Of a DNA stretch of 26,388 bases, positions 1-7,997 are shown piece after piece. A program made the translations under genes and the position numbers. Position 1 is the stretch's first letter. Each line of letters begins with the position of its first letter. The notes under the pieces are model-generated. The model was not told the origin of the DNA and did not search any database. It saw only the letters and a program-made list of their open reading frames with translations. The stretch covers positions 1 to 26,388 of the forward strand of contig JAZOPS010000053.1 of the NCBI GenBank assembly GCA_045655645.1. The letters run 5' to 3'. Origin of the DNA: Fimenecus sp045655645. GTDB lineage: Bacteria > Bacillota > Clostridia > Oscillospirales > Acutalibacteraceae.

Positions 1-32
1 AATCAACAGTCTGTTGTTTATTATTACTACTT

Positions 33-704
33 TTATTTCATTCTTGCTTCAAGTCGATAAATTGGCATTCCCATATCTACAAACTTCTGCTCATATTCTG
101 TCACAATATTACCCTCGAAATCACTCTTGTGCAAGTCAAGAGAAATGTTTGAAAGAACAAATCCATTCTGTGAAAAGCTTTCAAGTGAATATTCAAAAAA
201 GCCCTGACTATCAGTTTTTTGTGCGATAAAACCATCGTCAACAAGAAGCTTTTTATAAATATCAAGAAATTCTCTGTATGTAAGTCTGTGACATTCGTGC
301 TTGTTTTTAGGGTAGGGGGTGCTGAAATTAAGATAAATTTCAGAAATGCTCTTCTCTTTAATGAAAAGTGAAAGATATTCGGCTCTCATTTCGAGAAAAC
401 GGATATTTGTTATATTTTCATTTTTAACTTTTTCACAAGCCTCAACTAAAACACTTGGTACACATTCAATGGCAAGAATGTTTTTGTCAGGATTTCTTTT
501 TGCATATTCGCAAACGAATTGACCTTTGCCACAACCAATTTCCATAACAATTGGTGCAGAGCGACCGAAAATCTCATCTAAATCAAAAAAGTTTTCGTGT
601 TCTTCATTTGTGCGAAAATCAAAAGATTTAAGTTCATAAGGAATTCTTAAATCTGTACAGTTTTCTCGTCTTGTAGTCAAATTTCTGATTTTTCTTGGTC
701 TCAT
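33..704 (-). CDS. trmB: tRNA (guanine-N7-)-methyltransferase
   Basis: This protein is predicted to methylate N7 of G46 in the tRNA variable loop using S-adenosylmethionine, in the cytosol. It has 223 aa, a normal TrmB length. The SAM-binding motif EIGCGKG is at residues 55-61. The family's conserved FSDPWPK-RH-KRRL segment appears at about 127-141 in altered form as FSTPYPKNKHECHRL: the Asp is Thr, the Trp is Tyr and the basic run is weakened. The ATG at 704 has AAGGGG five bases upstream. It is the last gene of the minus operon and starts 9 nt after the YhhN-family stop. The family call is firm; whether the altered motif keeps full activity is not visible from sequence. Confidence 0.9.
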   Translation of the reverse strand: MRPRKIRNLTTRRENCTDLRIPYELKSFDFRTNEEHENFFDLDEIFGRSAPIVMEIGCGKGQFVCEYAKRNPDKNILAIECVPSVLVEACEKVKNENITNIRFLEMRAEYLSLFIKEKSISEIYLNFSTPYPKNKHECHRLTYREFLDIYKKLLVDDGFIAQKTDSQGFFEYSLESFSQNGFVLSNISLDLHKSDFEGNIVTEYEQKFVDMGMPIYRLEARMK

Positions 705-713
705 AAATACCCC

Positions 714-1463
714 TTAAATATGTACAAATAAAATTGATGTTGCTAAAAGTAACTGTGCGATGAAATAAGCATAAAGACTTACAGTTTTAACTGTTTTGTT
801 GCCCTTTGCACCACCGATAAGTCGAAGCCCTAATGTGAAGTCAGAAACAAAGAAGAAAATTGCACCTGCTATAAGAATAAGCATAGCGGGGAGTCCGTTT
901 TCTGCTCCACTTAAATAATAAGTAACACCGAAAGCACAAGATTTTAAAAGCATTATAATCAAGAAAATGCTATATAAATGCAATGTCACTTTCATAAAAG
1001 TGTTTTTATAATTGAACTTGAAAACAGGCTCAAGGGTTAGTGCAAATGCAACGAAAATAATTGCAAACGCAATAATTTCAGGTAATGTGAAGAATTTATA
1101 ATCAGGTGTAAGTGCCATTGTTGATTTAACAAACGCTAACACATAGAAAATGTGACCGATTAAAAATGCACTTGCACCGATATAAACCACTGACATTCTT
1201 GGATTATTTGGTGGGTGGGGGATGTGCATAAACAAGTCGCCAACCCAACCTAAAATAAGGCCTATGAGCATCATATTTGCATAATAAGACTCATTGCCTG
1301 TAATTTCCATAGCAATGAAACCAATACCAACAAATGCAGTTGCGGCAATCATTTTGCAAGTAAGAGATTTCTTTGTGGGCTCGGGCCAATATGCCTTGTC
1401 ATAAAGTGGCACAAACACAAAGAAGAGAATATAGCAAATTCCCAATAAAACCTTTAATACCAT
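714..1463 (-). CDS. YhhN/TMEM86-family membrane protein (lysoplasmalogenase-like)
   Basis: This is a 249-aa multi-pass membrane protein with about eight hydrophobic helices. The YhhN-type signature is visible as a polar G-W-V-G-D-L-F-M segment in the third or fourth helix, followed by a GH-F-Y segment. Characterised members of the family (vertebrate TMEM86B and a Legionella YhhN homologue) cleave the vinyl-ether bond of lysoplasmalogens. Many anaerobic Clostridia make plasmalogens, so such a role is possible, but it is inferred from family membership only. The ATG at 1463 lies 3 nt after the U32-gene stop, with AAGGAAAA upstream as the ribosome site, so it is co-translated in the operon. Confidence 0.75.
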   Translation of the reverse strand: MVLKVLLGICYILFFVFVPLYDKAYWPEPTKKSLTCKMIAATAFVGIGFIAMEITGNESYYANMMLIGLILGWVGDLFMHIPHPPNNPRMSVVYIGASAFLIGHIFYVLAFVKSTMALTPDYKFFTLPEIIAFAIIFVAFALTLEPVFKFNYKNTFMKVTLHLYSIFLIIMLLKSCAFGVTYYLSGAENGLPAMLILIAGAIFFFVSDFTLGLRLIGGAKGNKTVKTVSLYAYFIAQLLLATSILFVHI

Positions 1464-1466
1464 AGT

Positions 1467-2699
1467 TTATTTTCCTTTTCTTAAAAGTGTACCTGCAGGG
1501 AATACTAAATCACTTTTAATTTTAACAGTCATCATTGGATGTGGTGCAGATTCAATTTCGTTGTCGTTACCATCAAAAAGTTCATTTGCAGTAAAAACAA
1601 CAGGTTTCTCACCGGGCATAAGAGCGTCTAACTCGTCACCACGAGAGAATTTGTTTCTCTGCTCTGCAATAATAAAACCATCTTTACATTCTTTAACCTG
1701 TGCCATAACATCATAATGGCGTTTATATCCACCATCAAAGCTGATGTTAGCATCTTCATTTGGTGCATTATAATAAAAACCTGTGCAATATTCACGATAA
1801 CTTACCTTATAGCACTCGTCAACAATCCATTGTGGAGTCTTAAAGTCATCTGACGGATTTTTAAGATATTCATCAATAGCCATTCTATAAGCATTTGTGA
1901 TAACTGCGGCATAATATGCAGATTTTGCACGACCTTCGATTTTAAAACTGCTAATTCCTGCATTAACAAGGTCGGGGATATGCTCAATCATACACATATC
2001 TTTTGAGTTGAGAATATATGTACCTTCTTTTGAGTCTTGAATAGGGAAATACATTCCGTCACGCTTAACTTCCATAATTGCATATTCCCAACGGCAAGGT
2101 TGAGCGCATTCACCGCGGTTAGCATCGCGATTTACGAGATAGTTTGAAAGAAGACAACGACCAGAGAATGACACGCACATAGCACCATGAATAAAACACT
2201 CAATTTCAAGGTCTTTTGGCACTTTTGCGCGGATTTCTGCAATCTCATTAAGAGACAATTCTCTTGCTGTAACAACACGAGAAGCCCCCATATTATAAAA
2301 CTCATTAGCAGTAACATGATTTACAATACCTGCTTGAGTTGAAATGTGAATAGGCACATTGGGTGCATATTTTTTGCAAAGAGAAAGCACACCAATATCA
2401 GCAACGATGAACGCATCAACGCCGATGTCGGCCCAACGCTCAAGATATTCAGGTAATTTCAAAATCTCGTCGTTACGGGCTAATGTGTTGCAAGTGAGAT
2501 AAACCTTGACACCTTTTGCGTGACAAAGCTCTGTTGCTTCTTTTAATTGTTCAAAATTGAAATTTTGTGGTGCTGCACGCATACCAAATGCGTCGCCACC
2601 AAGATAAACTGCGTCTGCACCAAACATCAACGCCGATTCAAGTCTTTCACGGTCGCCTGCGGGTGCTAACAATTCGGGTATAATCATATTTTTAATCAT
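1467..2699 (-). CDS. Peptidase U32 family protein, TrhP-like (tRNA 5-hydroxyuridine biogenesis candidate)
   Basis: This 410-aa protein opens with the U32 N-terminal pattern PELLAPAGD and has the U32 signature around residues 167-183 (ECFIHG, then C175, then SGRC182). C175, C182, C198 and C202 form the four-cysteine set seen in the tRNA-hydroxylating branch (TrhP of E. coli, YrrN/YrrO of Bacillus). Despite the peptidase name, that branch is linked to hydroxylation of wobble uridine. The ATG at 2699 overlaps the mltG stop by 8 nt (ATGATTAA). A U32 gene downstream of mltG also occurs in Bacillus (yrrL to yrrO), which supports the orthology. The exact substrate is inferred. Collagenase-like activity is the older alternative annotation. 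Confidence 0.85.
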   Translation of the reverse strand: MIKNMIIPELLAPAGDRERLESALMFGADAVYLGGDAFGMRAAPQNFNFEQLKEATELCHAKGVKVYLTCNTLARNDEILKLPEYLERWADIGVDAFIVADIGVLSLCKKYAPNVPIHISTQAGIVNHVTANEFYNMGASRVVTARELSLNEIAEIRAKVPKDLEIECFIHGAMCVSFSGRCLLSNYLVNRDANRGECAQPCRWEYAIMEVKRDGMYFPIQDSKEGTYILNSKDMCMIEHIPDLVNAGISSFKIEGRAKSAYYAAVITNAYRMAIDEYLKNPSDDFKTPQWIVDECYKVSYREYCTGFYYNAPNEDANISFDGGYKRHYDVMAQVKECKDGFIIAEQRNKFSRGDELDALMPGEKPVVFTANELFDGNDNEIESAPHPMMTVKIKSDLVFPAGTLLRKGK

Positions 2700-4206
2700 C
2701 CTGTGCGTTTACTTTTTCAATGGCTCTCTTGTTAGCACTGTGCTCATCAAGAGTTGTTGCCATATAAATCTTTTTGTTATTGTCGTGAGCAAAGAAATAA
2801 TATTGGGTTGTATCAGGGCTAAGAGCTGCTTCAATAGCGGCTGCACCCGGATTACAGATAGCACCTGTTGGAAGACCAGCTCTTTCATAAGTGCTATAAC
2901 CAAGAATAAATCCATTAATTTGAGATGGAGAAGTTACTCTTTGCGAAATTGTGTTTGTAACATAGTCTTTTGTTGAGTCGCATTCAAGTGTTGGGTAAAG
3001 ACCTGAACGGTTAAGACGGTTGTGAAGAACTGAAGAAACCAATTTAAATTGGTCGTGGTTTGCACCTTCCTTTTCAATAATAGATGCAAGTTTTATAATT
3101 TCATCAGTTGTTTTGCCGAGAACTTCAGCTTTTTTTGCATATTCTTCTGTCCAATAATTTTCAAAAGCATCAAGGAACTCACGAATAACTGCACCAGGTG
3201 TTGCACCTTGCTCAAATTCATAAGTTGCGGGGAAGAAATAACCTTCAAGAGCGTGATATCTTTCTTCTTTATTCTCGATTTTAGCAATGAAATCATATTC
3301 GTCACTGAAATCGATTTCATCAACAACCTTATAAAGCGAAGATGCTGAGCATATATCATTCTTTTCAAGTCGTTCAAAAATCTGGTCAATTGTATAGCCT
3401 TCAGGGATAGTAACACTTATAATCTTGCCACGCTGAACACTTGTTTTAAAGCGGGTAAGCATTTTTTCAACGCCCATATCCTCTGTGAAATAATAGATAC
3501 CGGGCAAATAATTTTCGTTAGTATATCCCATCACTTTAACGAAAAGATTACAGAACATTGTGTTTTTAATAAGCCCTGCTTTGTCAAGCACACGAAGAGC
3601 CTTGAATGTGTCCGCATCGTTTGGTAAAGTAACTTCGACAATTTTTTCGTCGTCACGGTTGATTGCAAGAACATCGTTGAGACAACTGAGAATTATAGAT
3701 GAGCTTAAAATTGCAACAAGAATACAAACACCCAAAACTATAAGTGGTTTTTTAAATTCCTTTTTCTTTTTATTATCTTTTTCTGTGTCTGAAGAATTTG
3801 AATCAGAATAAACGGCTTTGTGCACTGAAGTTTTGAGTGTCTTAAGCATAGTTTTGAAATTCGGCTTTTGCTTGTCATTTTTCTTTTCAATAACAGGCTT
3901 TTTCATTGCACTTTTACTGAATTCCATAGTGTTTGAACTTTTCAATTCTCTTTCTGCATTTTCTTCTTCAAAAGATTTAATGAATCCAAAATCGTTTGAC
4001 TTTTCATTGATTGTGTTCTTCTTTTGCACATCAATATTAATTTCAGGCTTCTTTTTTGGTTCAACCTTTTTCTGTGGCACAGCAGGTTTAGGAATTCTCT
4101 TTTGTGGCTCAACCTTTGAAGGTTTGTTGCCAAGGGCATTCCCTGCATATTCATTTAAAAGGTCGTCATAACTATTGTCGGAAAATCCTTCTGAAAACTT
4201 ATTCAT
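2692..4206 (-). CDS. mltG: Endolytic murein transglycosylase MltG (YceG-like)
   Basis: This membrane-bound enzyme cleaves nascent glycan strands and is thought to set their length. The protein has 504 aa. It has an unusually long Lys/Pro/Glu-rich cytosolic N-terminus (about 1-152), one transmembrane helix (about 154-176), then an extracellular LysM-like region and the YceG domain. The catalytic motif LASIIEKEG is at 373-381, with E378 matching the catalytic Glu of E. coli MltG. The GLPTGAICNPG motif is at 444-454. The residue before STY in the neighbouring loop (437-440) differs from the common YNTY. The ATG at 4206 has a strong AGGAGG site seven bases upstream and overlaps the folate-ligase stop by 4 nt (ATGA). 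Confidence 0.93.
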   Translation of the reverse strand: MNKFSEGFSDNSYDDLLNEYAGNALGNKPSKVEPQKRIPKPAVPQKKVEPKKKPEINIDVQKKNTINEKSNDFGFIKSFEEENAERELKSSNTMEFSKSAMKKPVIEKKNDKQKPNFKTMLKTLKTSVHKAVYSDSNSSDTEKDNKKKKEFKKPLIVLGVCILVAILSSSIILSCLNDVLAINRDDEKIVEVTLPNDADTFKALRVLDKAGLIKNTMFCNLFVKVMGYTNENYLPGIYYFTEDMGVEKMLTRFKTSVQRGKIISVTIPEGYTIDQIFERLEKNDICSASSLYKVVDEIDFSDEYDFIAKIENKEERYHALEGYFFPATYEFEQGATPGAVIREFLDAFENYWTEEYAKKAEVLGKTTDEIIKLASIIEKEGANHDQFKLVSSVLHNRLNRSGLYPTLECDSTKDYVTNTISQRVTSPSQINGFILGYSTYERAGLPTGAICNPGAAAIEAALSPDTTQYYFFAHDNNKKIYMATTLDEHSANKRAIEKVNAQDD

Positions 4207-4757
4207 TGGATAACCTCCTTATCTGTAACAACAATGTTAATTTTTATATCATATTTATCGGTTGGAATTTCATCTTCTAACAAAATGTCATAACAAGGTG
4301 AAACGCTCACACCGTTAAAGTCTTTAAGAAATCGGTCATAATAGCCTTTGCCGTAACCGATACGGTTTTTCTGTTTGTCGGCAGAAAGGCAGGGGACAAT
4401 AACCAAATCATTTTCTTTTTGAACATATTTTTCACAAGTTGGTTTTGGCTCAAAAATGTTATACATGCCCAAAACCAAATCGTCAGCATGGCTGACTTTG
4501 AAAAATTTCATATTGCCATCTTTATCAAGGCAAAGGGGATAAAAAACATCTTTTGCTTGAGCTTTGCAACACTCAACAATGTGCTTTGTGTCGAATTCAT
4601 CATCAGTTGATGAGAAAATAAGCACTTGTTTTGCATTTTTAAAATAATTACTATTGCAAATGGAGTCACTTATGATTTTATCCCAATGGGATTTTGCATT
4701 TTTATCAAGACTTTTTCGTTTCTCAATAAGTCCTTTTCTTAAAACCTTTTTATCCAT
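4203..4757 (-). CDS. 5-formyltetrahydrofolate cyclo-ligase
   Basis: This enzyme converts 5-formyl-THF to 5,10-methenyl-THF with ATP, recycling folate. The protein has 184 aa from the start chosen here. An N-terminal Lys/Arg-rich helix carries the KRKSL segment at about 13-17, and the family's diagnostic RIGYGKGYYDRFL motif is at 132-144. An in-frame upstream ATG (4793) would add 12 residues that do not fit the family. The ATG at 4757 overlaps the DJ-1 gene's stop by 8 nt (ATGGATAA), the same junction type seen elsewhere in this operon, so I prefer it. No clear Shine-Dalgarno precedes it, consistent with translational coupling. Confidence 0.9.
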   Translation of the reverse strand: MDKKVLRKGLIEKRKSLDKNAKSHWDKIISDSICNSNYFKNAKQVLIFSSTDDEFDTKHIVECCKAQAKDVFYPLCLDKDGNMKFFKVSHADDLVLGMYNIFEPKPTCEKYVQKENDLVIVPCLSADKQKNRIGYGKGYYDRFLKDFNGVSVSPCYDILLEDEIPTDKYDIKINIVVTDKEVIQ

Positions 4758-5298
4758 TATAAATCTGTAAAGATGCGCGGATTTTCTGTGCATTCTCGCG
4801 TGATGTAAGAACTTCTGCTATCTGTAAACCAAATTCAATAGCACTACCCATTCCACGAGCTGTGATAATGTTGCCATCTTTCACAACATAATCTTTTGAA
4901 ATGTCAGCACCGAAAAGTTCTTCTTCAAAACCAGGGAAGCAAGTAGCACTCTTGCCATTTAAGAGCCCTTTGTGACCAAGAATTGATGGTGCAGCACAAA
5001 TAGCACAAACTAATTTCTCGTTTTGGGTTGCCCAATCAATAGCTTTTTGCACAGTTTCACTTTTTTCAAGATTTAATGTGCCTGGCATTCCACCGGGGAG
5101 AACAATTGCTTCTGTTTTTTCATCAAAAATTAAACTTTTTTCAGCAATATCACAAGCAACAGGAATTTGATGTGAGCCGATTACAAAATCTTCGCCCACG
5201 CCAACAGTGAGCACATCAAGTTCTGCACGACGAAGTACATCAACAACTGCGAGCGCTTCAATTTCTTCAAATCCGGGTGCTAAAAATACATATACCAT
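4750..5298 (-). CDS. DJ-1/PfpI family protein (YajL/ThiJ-like)
   Basis: This 182-aa protein belongs to the DJ-1/ThiJ/PfpI superfamily. The N-terminus MVYVFLAPGFEEIEALAV matches the DJ-1 beta-strand and acidic loop, with E14 aligning to the conserved Glu (E18 of human DJ-1). The nucleophile-elbow segment AICAAPSILG places the reactive cysteine at C101. Family members act as oxidative-stress proteins, glyoxalases or deglycases; no specific activity can be assigned here. The ATG at 5298 has GGAGTGA five to six bases upstream and is preferred over an ATG at 5325 that lies inside the preceding gene. It starts 4 nt after the GNAT-gene stop. Confidence 0.88.
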   Translation of the reverse strand: MVYVFLAPGFEEIEALAVVDVLRRAELDVLTVGVGEDFVIGSHQIPVACDIAEKSLIFDEKTEAIVLPGGMPGTLNLEKSETVQKAIDWATQNEKLVCAICAAPSILGHKGLLNGKSATCFPGFEEELFGADISKDYVVKDGNIITARGMGSAIEFGLQIAEVLTSRENAQKIRASLQIYNG

Positions 5299-5302
5299 AA
5301 AA

Positions 5303-6022
5303 TCACTCCAAAGTGATGCCAACATAGCAACACAATTTTTTTATATTGTCGTTTTCTGTTCTAATCATAGCAGGGTGCTGGTCTTCACCAAAATCAATGT
5401 TACCCTGAACAATTATATCGTTCTTTTTATATTCTTCTGGAATATTCAAAAATTCGCATTCGGCGTTTCTGATAATCACATTATCATCATCAAAAATCAA
5501 GCCGAAATCTTCGACCTTGCCACCATAGTGGATACAAGATTTTTTCCAATATTTAACTATTTCTTCGTTGAAACTGAATTCACAGTCAAAAGTGATTTTT
5601 TCTTTGATTTTTGGTGTGGTGCCATCGAAAATGTAGCTTCGTCTTAATCCGAAGTTCTGGAATCCGCACTTTTCATAATAGTCAAAAAGACTTTTTTCTG
5701 CGGGAACTAAAAACAAAAAGTCAAATCCGTTGTCACGGCAAAAATCATAAGAATATTGAAGCAAAGTTTTCATGTAACCTTTGCCACGATGACTGTAATT
5801 TGTCATGGCACAATAAACGCATTTGCCTTTGTATTCGCCAATGGTACAATCCAAGAGAAATAACGCAGATGCAATTTCACCGTCAACACGAATAACGGGT
5901 GTAATTGTGTCACCAAAGATATTCTCGAAAAAATATTCAGTTATCTCACTATCTTCAAGAAAAACACTTTGCCATAAATCTTCTAATGCTTTTCTGTCAG
6001 AATAACCTGCAAAATCAATCAT
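5303..6022 (-). CDS. GNAT-family N-acetyltransferase
   Basis: This 239-aa protein has an N-terminal GNAT domain. The acetyl-CoA pyrophosphate-binding motif is HRGKGYM (78-84), followed by a helix and the typical FLVPAEKSLFDYYEKCGF strand-helix segment. The C-terminal portion (about 145-239) is not a second recognisable GNAT repeat; the overall shape resembles the N-terminal half of Eis-like acetyltransferases. The acceptor substrate is unknown. It starts 2 nt after the stop of the DUF2156 gene, so two GNAT-fold genes sit back to back in the operon. Confidence 0.82.
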   Translation of the reverse strand: MIDFAGYSDRKALEDLWQSVFLEDSEITEYFFENIFGDTITPVIRVDGEIASALFLLDCTIGEYKGKCVYCAMTNYSHRGKGYMKTLLQYSYDFCRDNGFDFLFLVPAEKSLFDYYEKCGFQNFGLRRSYIFDGTTPKIKEKITFDCEFSFNEEIVKYWKKSCIHYGGKVEDFGLIFDDDNVIIRNAECEFLNIPEEYKKNDIIVQGNIDFGEDQHPAMIRTENDNIKKLCCYVGITLE

Positions 6023-6024
6023 AA

Positions 6025-6909
6025 TTAACCCTTATATACTGCAGAATACTTAATAACAAGTCGGTGTGGATGATAAGAGAGTTTTGCTCGTCTTAAACCT
6101 TCACTACCTGTATCATCTTCACGGTTGATAAATTCATATCTGTCTTTAAGTTGACGAGCAAATTCACGGTTAATCATTTGATAAGCACCGCGAATATTAC
6201 CATAAGCCTTTTCAACATGAGTACAGAATGTGTTGTTGTTGAGTTTCTCACCAAATGTGAATGCAACAATCTCGTTTTCAATTGTGAGAATTCCACCTTC
6301 AAGACCTAATTCAAAGAAGTTAGCAAGAGCCTTTTTTATTGCAAGATGCTCATCACCAATTTCTTCGGGATTTTTCTCGCGATTAAGTCTTTCCCAATGC
6401 TCGTTGAGAAGTTCACATTGATGAATGTTATCTTTTGTAATGGGTTCATATTTCCAATCAAAAGTCTTTTCAAAATATGAAATATGATTTCTCTTGCTTG
6501 CGAGTTTTCTACCTACAAGATTCGCTAAACTTTCACTTGTGTAAAGATAGTCGAAATAATCACGCTCTTCTGTGATTTCAAATTGTTTTGGAAAAAGGTA
6601 ATTTAATTCGTCACGGTCTTTTTCTGTCATTCCAAAGAATTCAAGACTAACGCCAAGACTTTTTGAAAAGTCTATGAGCTTTTCAATAGTGGCTTTTTTG
6701 TCGCCGTCACCGATTGGATAACAGAAAACAGGCTCGTCTGTGAAATCAGCAGAAACAAAAATACCGTTATCGTTATAAATTTTATTTTCATAAATATCCG
6801 ACCACATAAAAATATTGCCAAAACAATATTCACAACAGTCTGTTTGTCCAAAGTCAAAGGCTCTGAGAACCCATTCTTTGTCTTTAAGAGTAGGGGAGTG
6901 AAACTCCAT
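6025..6909 (-). CDS. DUF2156 / phosphatidylglycerol lysyltransferase C-terminal-like protein
   Basis: This 294-aa soluble protein matches the DUF2156 pattern. It has an early DCCEYCFGNIFMW segment (about 19-31), a central acidic/aromatic RDYFDYLYTSESLANL segment, then the hallmark KLASKRNHISYFEK. DUF2156 is the catalytic dual-GNAT domain of MprF, which moves aminoacyl groups from tRNA to lipids. Here there is no membrane flippase part, so it is a stand-alone domain. Stand-alone members are common in Clostridia and mostly uncharacterised. The ATG at 6909 overlaps the kinase stop by one base (TAATG). I have not assigned a substrate. Confidence 0.82.
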   Translation of the reverse strand: MEFHSPTLKDKEWVLRAFDFGQTDCCEYCFGNIFMWSDIYENKIYNDNGIFVSADFTDEPVFCYPIGDGDKKATIEKLIDFSKSLGVSLEFFGMTEKDRDELNYLFPKQFEITEERDYFDYLYTSESLANLVGRKLASKRNHISYFEKTFDWKYEPITKDNIHQCELLNEHWERLNREKNPEEIGDEHLAIKKALANFFELGLEGGILTIENEIVAFTFGEKLNNNTFCTHVEKAYGNIRGAYQMINREFARQLKDRYEFINREDDTGSEGLRRAKLSYHPHRLVIKYSAVYKG

Positions 6910-7574
6910 TATAAAATCTCCTTAACAATGTTAAAAATTGTATTTCCGATTTCTTCAATTGATAAAGGTTCGTTACCATGGAAACATTTAACAACATTCC
7001 AGCCGAAACGGTCAGCAGCATAAAGTGCTGCTTCACGACAAGATTTAAGATATTCCACATTTGCCTCGTGAACATCTTTTTTTGTCTCTTCACCCTCATA
7101 GCGTTTTGACATGAGCTTTTGTGAAATGTCAACATCCATATCAAGATAGATAACTGCGTCAGGTGAAGGGATTTCCATCATTTCATATTCTGTATGGAAC
7201 AACCAGTCAAGATATTTGTCCCATTCTTCTTTAGGAAGCTTTACTGTTTGGTGAACAGCATTTGATGTGGTGTAACGGTCTGCAAGAATGAGAGTGCCGT
7301 TGTTATAATCATCGCCCCAGAGTTTCTTGAAACTTGCATATCTGTCAACTGCATAGAAAAGTGATGCAGAATAAATATTAACATCCTGTGGGTTGCTACC
7401 AAATTCGCCACCGAGATACATTTTAACAAGTGTGCTTGATGGGTTTTCATAGTCAGGCAATTTAATTTGTCTGAGTTTAATATTATTGTCAATAAGTTTC
7501 TGTTTTAAAAGCTCAACCTGAGTTGATTTACCACTACCGTCAAGACCTTCAATAACAATCATTTTTCTGTTCAT
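6909..7574 (-). CDS. Thymidylate kinase-like P-loop (deoxy)nucleoside monophosphate kinase
   Basis: This is a 221-aa P-loop kinase of the thymidylate kinase family. The Walker A motif is GLDGSGKST (10-18), the nucleotide-specificity motif DRYTTSNAVHQ is at 99-109, and a lid region with KRYEGEETKKDVHEAN is at about 157-171. It probably converts dTMP to dTDP. The P-loop reads GLDGSGKS rather than the more usual GPDGSGKT, so it may be a paralogue of a canonical tmk elsewhere in the genome. The ATG at 7574 is preceded by AAGGTGGAAG; a GTG at 7589 would add five residues and bury that site, so the ATG is preferred. It is the first gene of the long minus operon. Confidence 0.85.
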   Translation of the reverse strand: MNRKMIVIEGLDGSGKSTQVELLKQKLIDNNIKLRQIKLPDYENPSSTLVKMYLGGEFGSNPQDVNIYSASLFYAVDRYASFKKLWGDDYNNGTLILADRYTTSNAVHQTVKLPKEEWDKYLDWLFHTEYEMMEIPSPDAVIYLDMDVDISQKLMSKRYEGEETKKDVHEANVEYLKSCREAALYAADRFGWNVVKCFHGNEPLSIEEIGNTIFNIVKEIL

Positions 7575-7611
7575 AGCACAGTCTTCCACCTTACATAATT
7601 ATACAGATAAC

Positions 7612-7640
7612 ATTATAACAAATAATTTTTAATAATACAA
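7612..7640 (-). promoter_or_regulatory. Sigma-A promoter for the tmk-like to trmB operon
   Basis: Read on the minus strand, -35 TTGTAT (7635-7640) and -10 TATAAT (7612-7617) are separated by exactly 17 nt, with a TG dinucleotide in the extended -10 position. It lies about 40 nt upstream of the kinase start. No other promoter was seen inside the nine-gene operon. Confidence 0.75.
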
Positions 7641-7714
7641 TAATAAATAAAAATAAAAATTTGGAATTGATTTTACAAATTTGAATTTGTCTAATTGTTT
7701 AATATGTGATTTCT

Positions 7715-7880
7715 CGGCTCCCCTTGTCAGGGCGCGAGCATCCGGTGGATGCTGAATTAGCGCTGTCTGAGCCGGCAGGCGAGTAAGGGAGCTGTCGCGT
7801 AGCGACTGAGGGGTAGTCGGTTGATTTGCAAATATCTCTCCCTCCGTCACCTACGGTGACCCCTCCCTCGTCAGAGGGAT
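7715..7880. repeat. REP-like GC-rich inverted hairpin pair
   Basis: The segment is much richer in GC than its surroundings. Unit 1 (about 7715-7813) runs from GGCTCCCCTTGTCAGGG to GGGAGCTGTCGCGTAGCGACTGAGGGG and contains the hairpin GTCGC-GTA-GCGAC; its middle (about 7732-7783) is an insertion-like stretch. Unit 2 (about 7835-7879) is the same pattern in the opposite orientation, with GTCACC-TAC-GGTGAC next to CCCTCC and a CCCTC-GTCA-GAGGG hairpin. The shared core on the reading strand is GGGAG, then a GTC...GAC stem, then GAGGG. From memory, similar elements are widespread between genes in gut Clostridia; I give no family name. The 7590-7997 stretch has no convincing gene. Confidence 0.7.
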
Positions 7881-7927
7881 GCAATTATGATTTGCGTCGC
7901 AGACCCGACATTTTGCGTTTACAAACC

Positions 7928-7950
7928 CTAATTTGTCAAACAAATATTAG
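7928..7950. repeat. Imperfect hairpin with CAA triloop
   Basis: CTAATTTGT (7928-7936), a CAA loop, then ACAAATATTAG (7940-7950) form a hairpin with a small bulge. No T-tract follows on either strand, so a terminator is unlikely. It sits between the REP-like pair and the small membrane-protein gene. Confidence 0.5.
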
Positions 7951-7997
7951 TTTCTGCGTTCTTGCGTTTTGAGTTTGTTTATGATAATATCATAGTG

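Noticed and set aside
1..16. Inverted repeat CAACAG-T-CTGTTG after trmB as a terminator
   Set aside because: The stem is short, the one-base loop is not foldable without losing pairs, and the window ends before any T-tract could be seen.
7629..7884. Minus-strand open frames of 61-73 codons
   Set aside because: They translate the REP-like repeat (for example SLRDSSLTRLP) and have no plausible ribosome site; this is repeat DNA, not a gene.
7962..7964. TTG 7962 as start of the small membrane protein
   Set aside because: It lies inside the ACGCA/TGCGT repeat and has no ribosome site; the added residues look non-coding.
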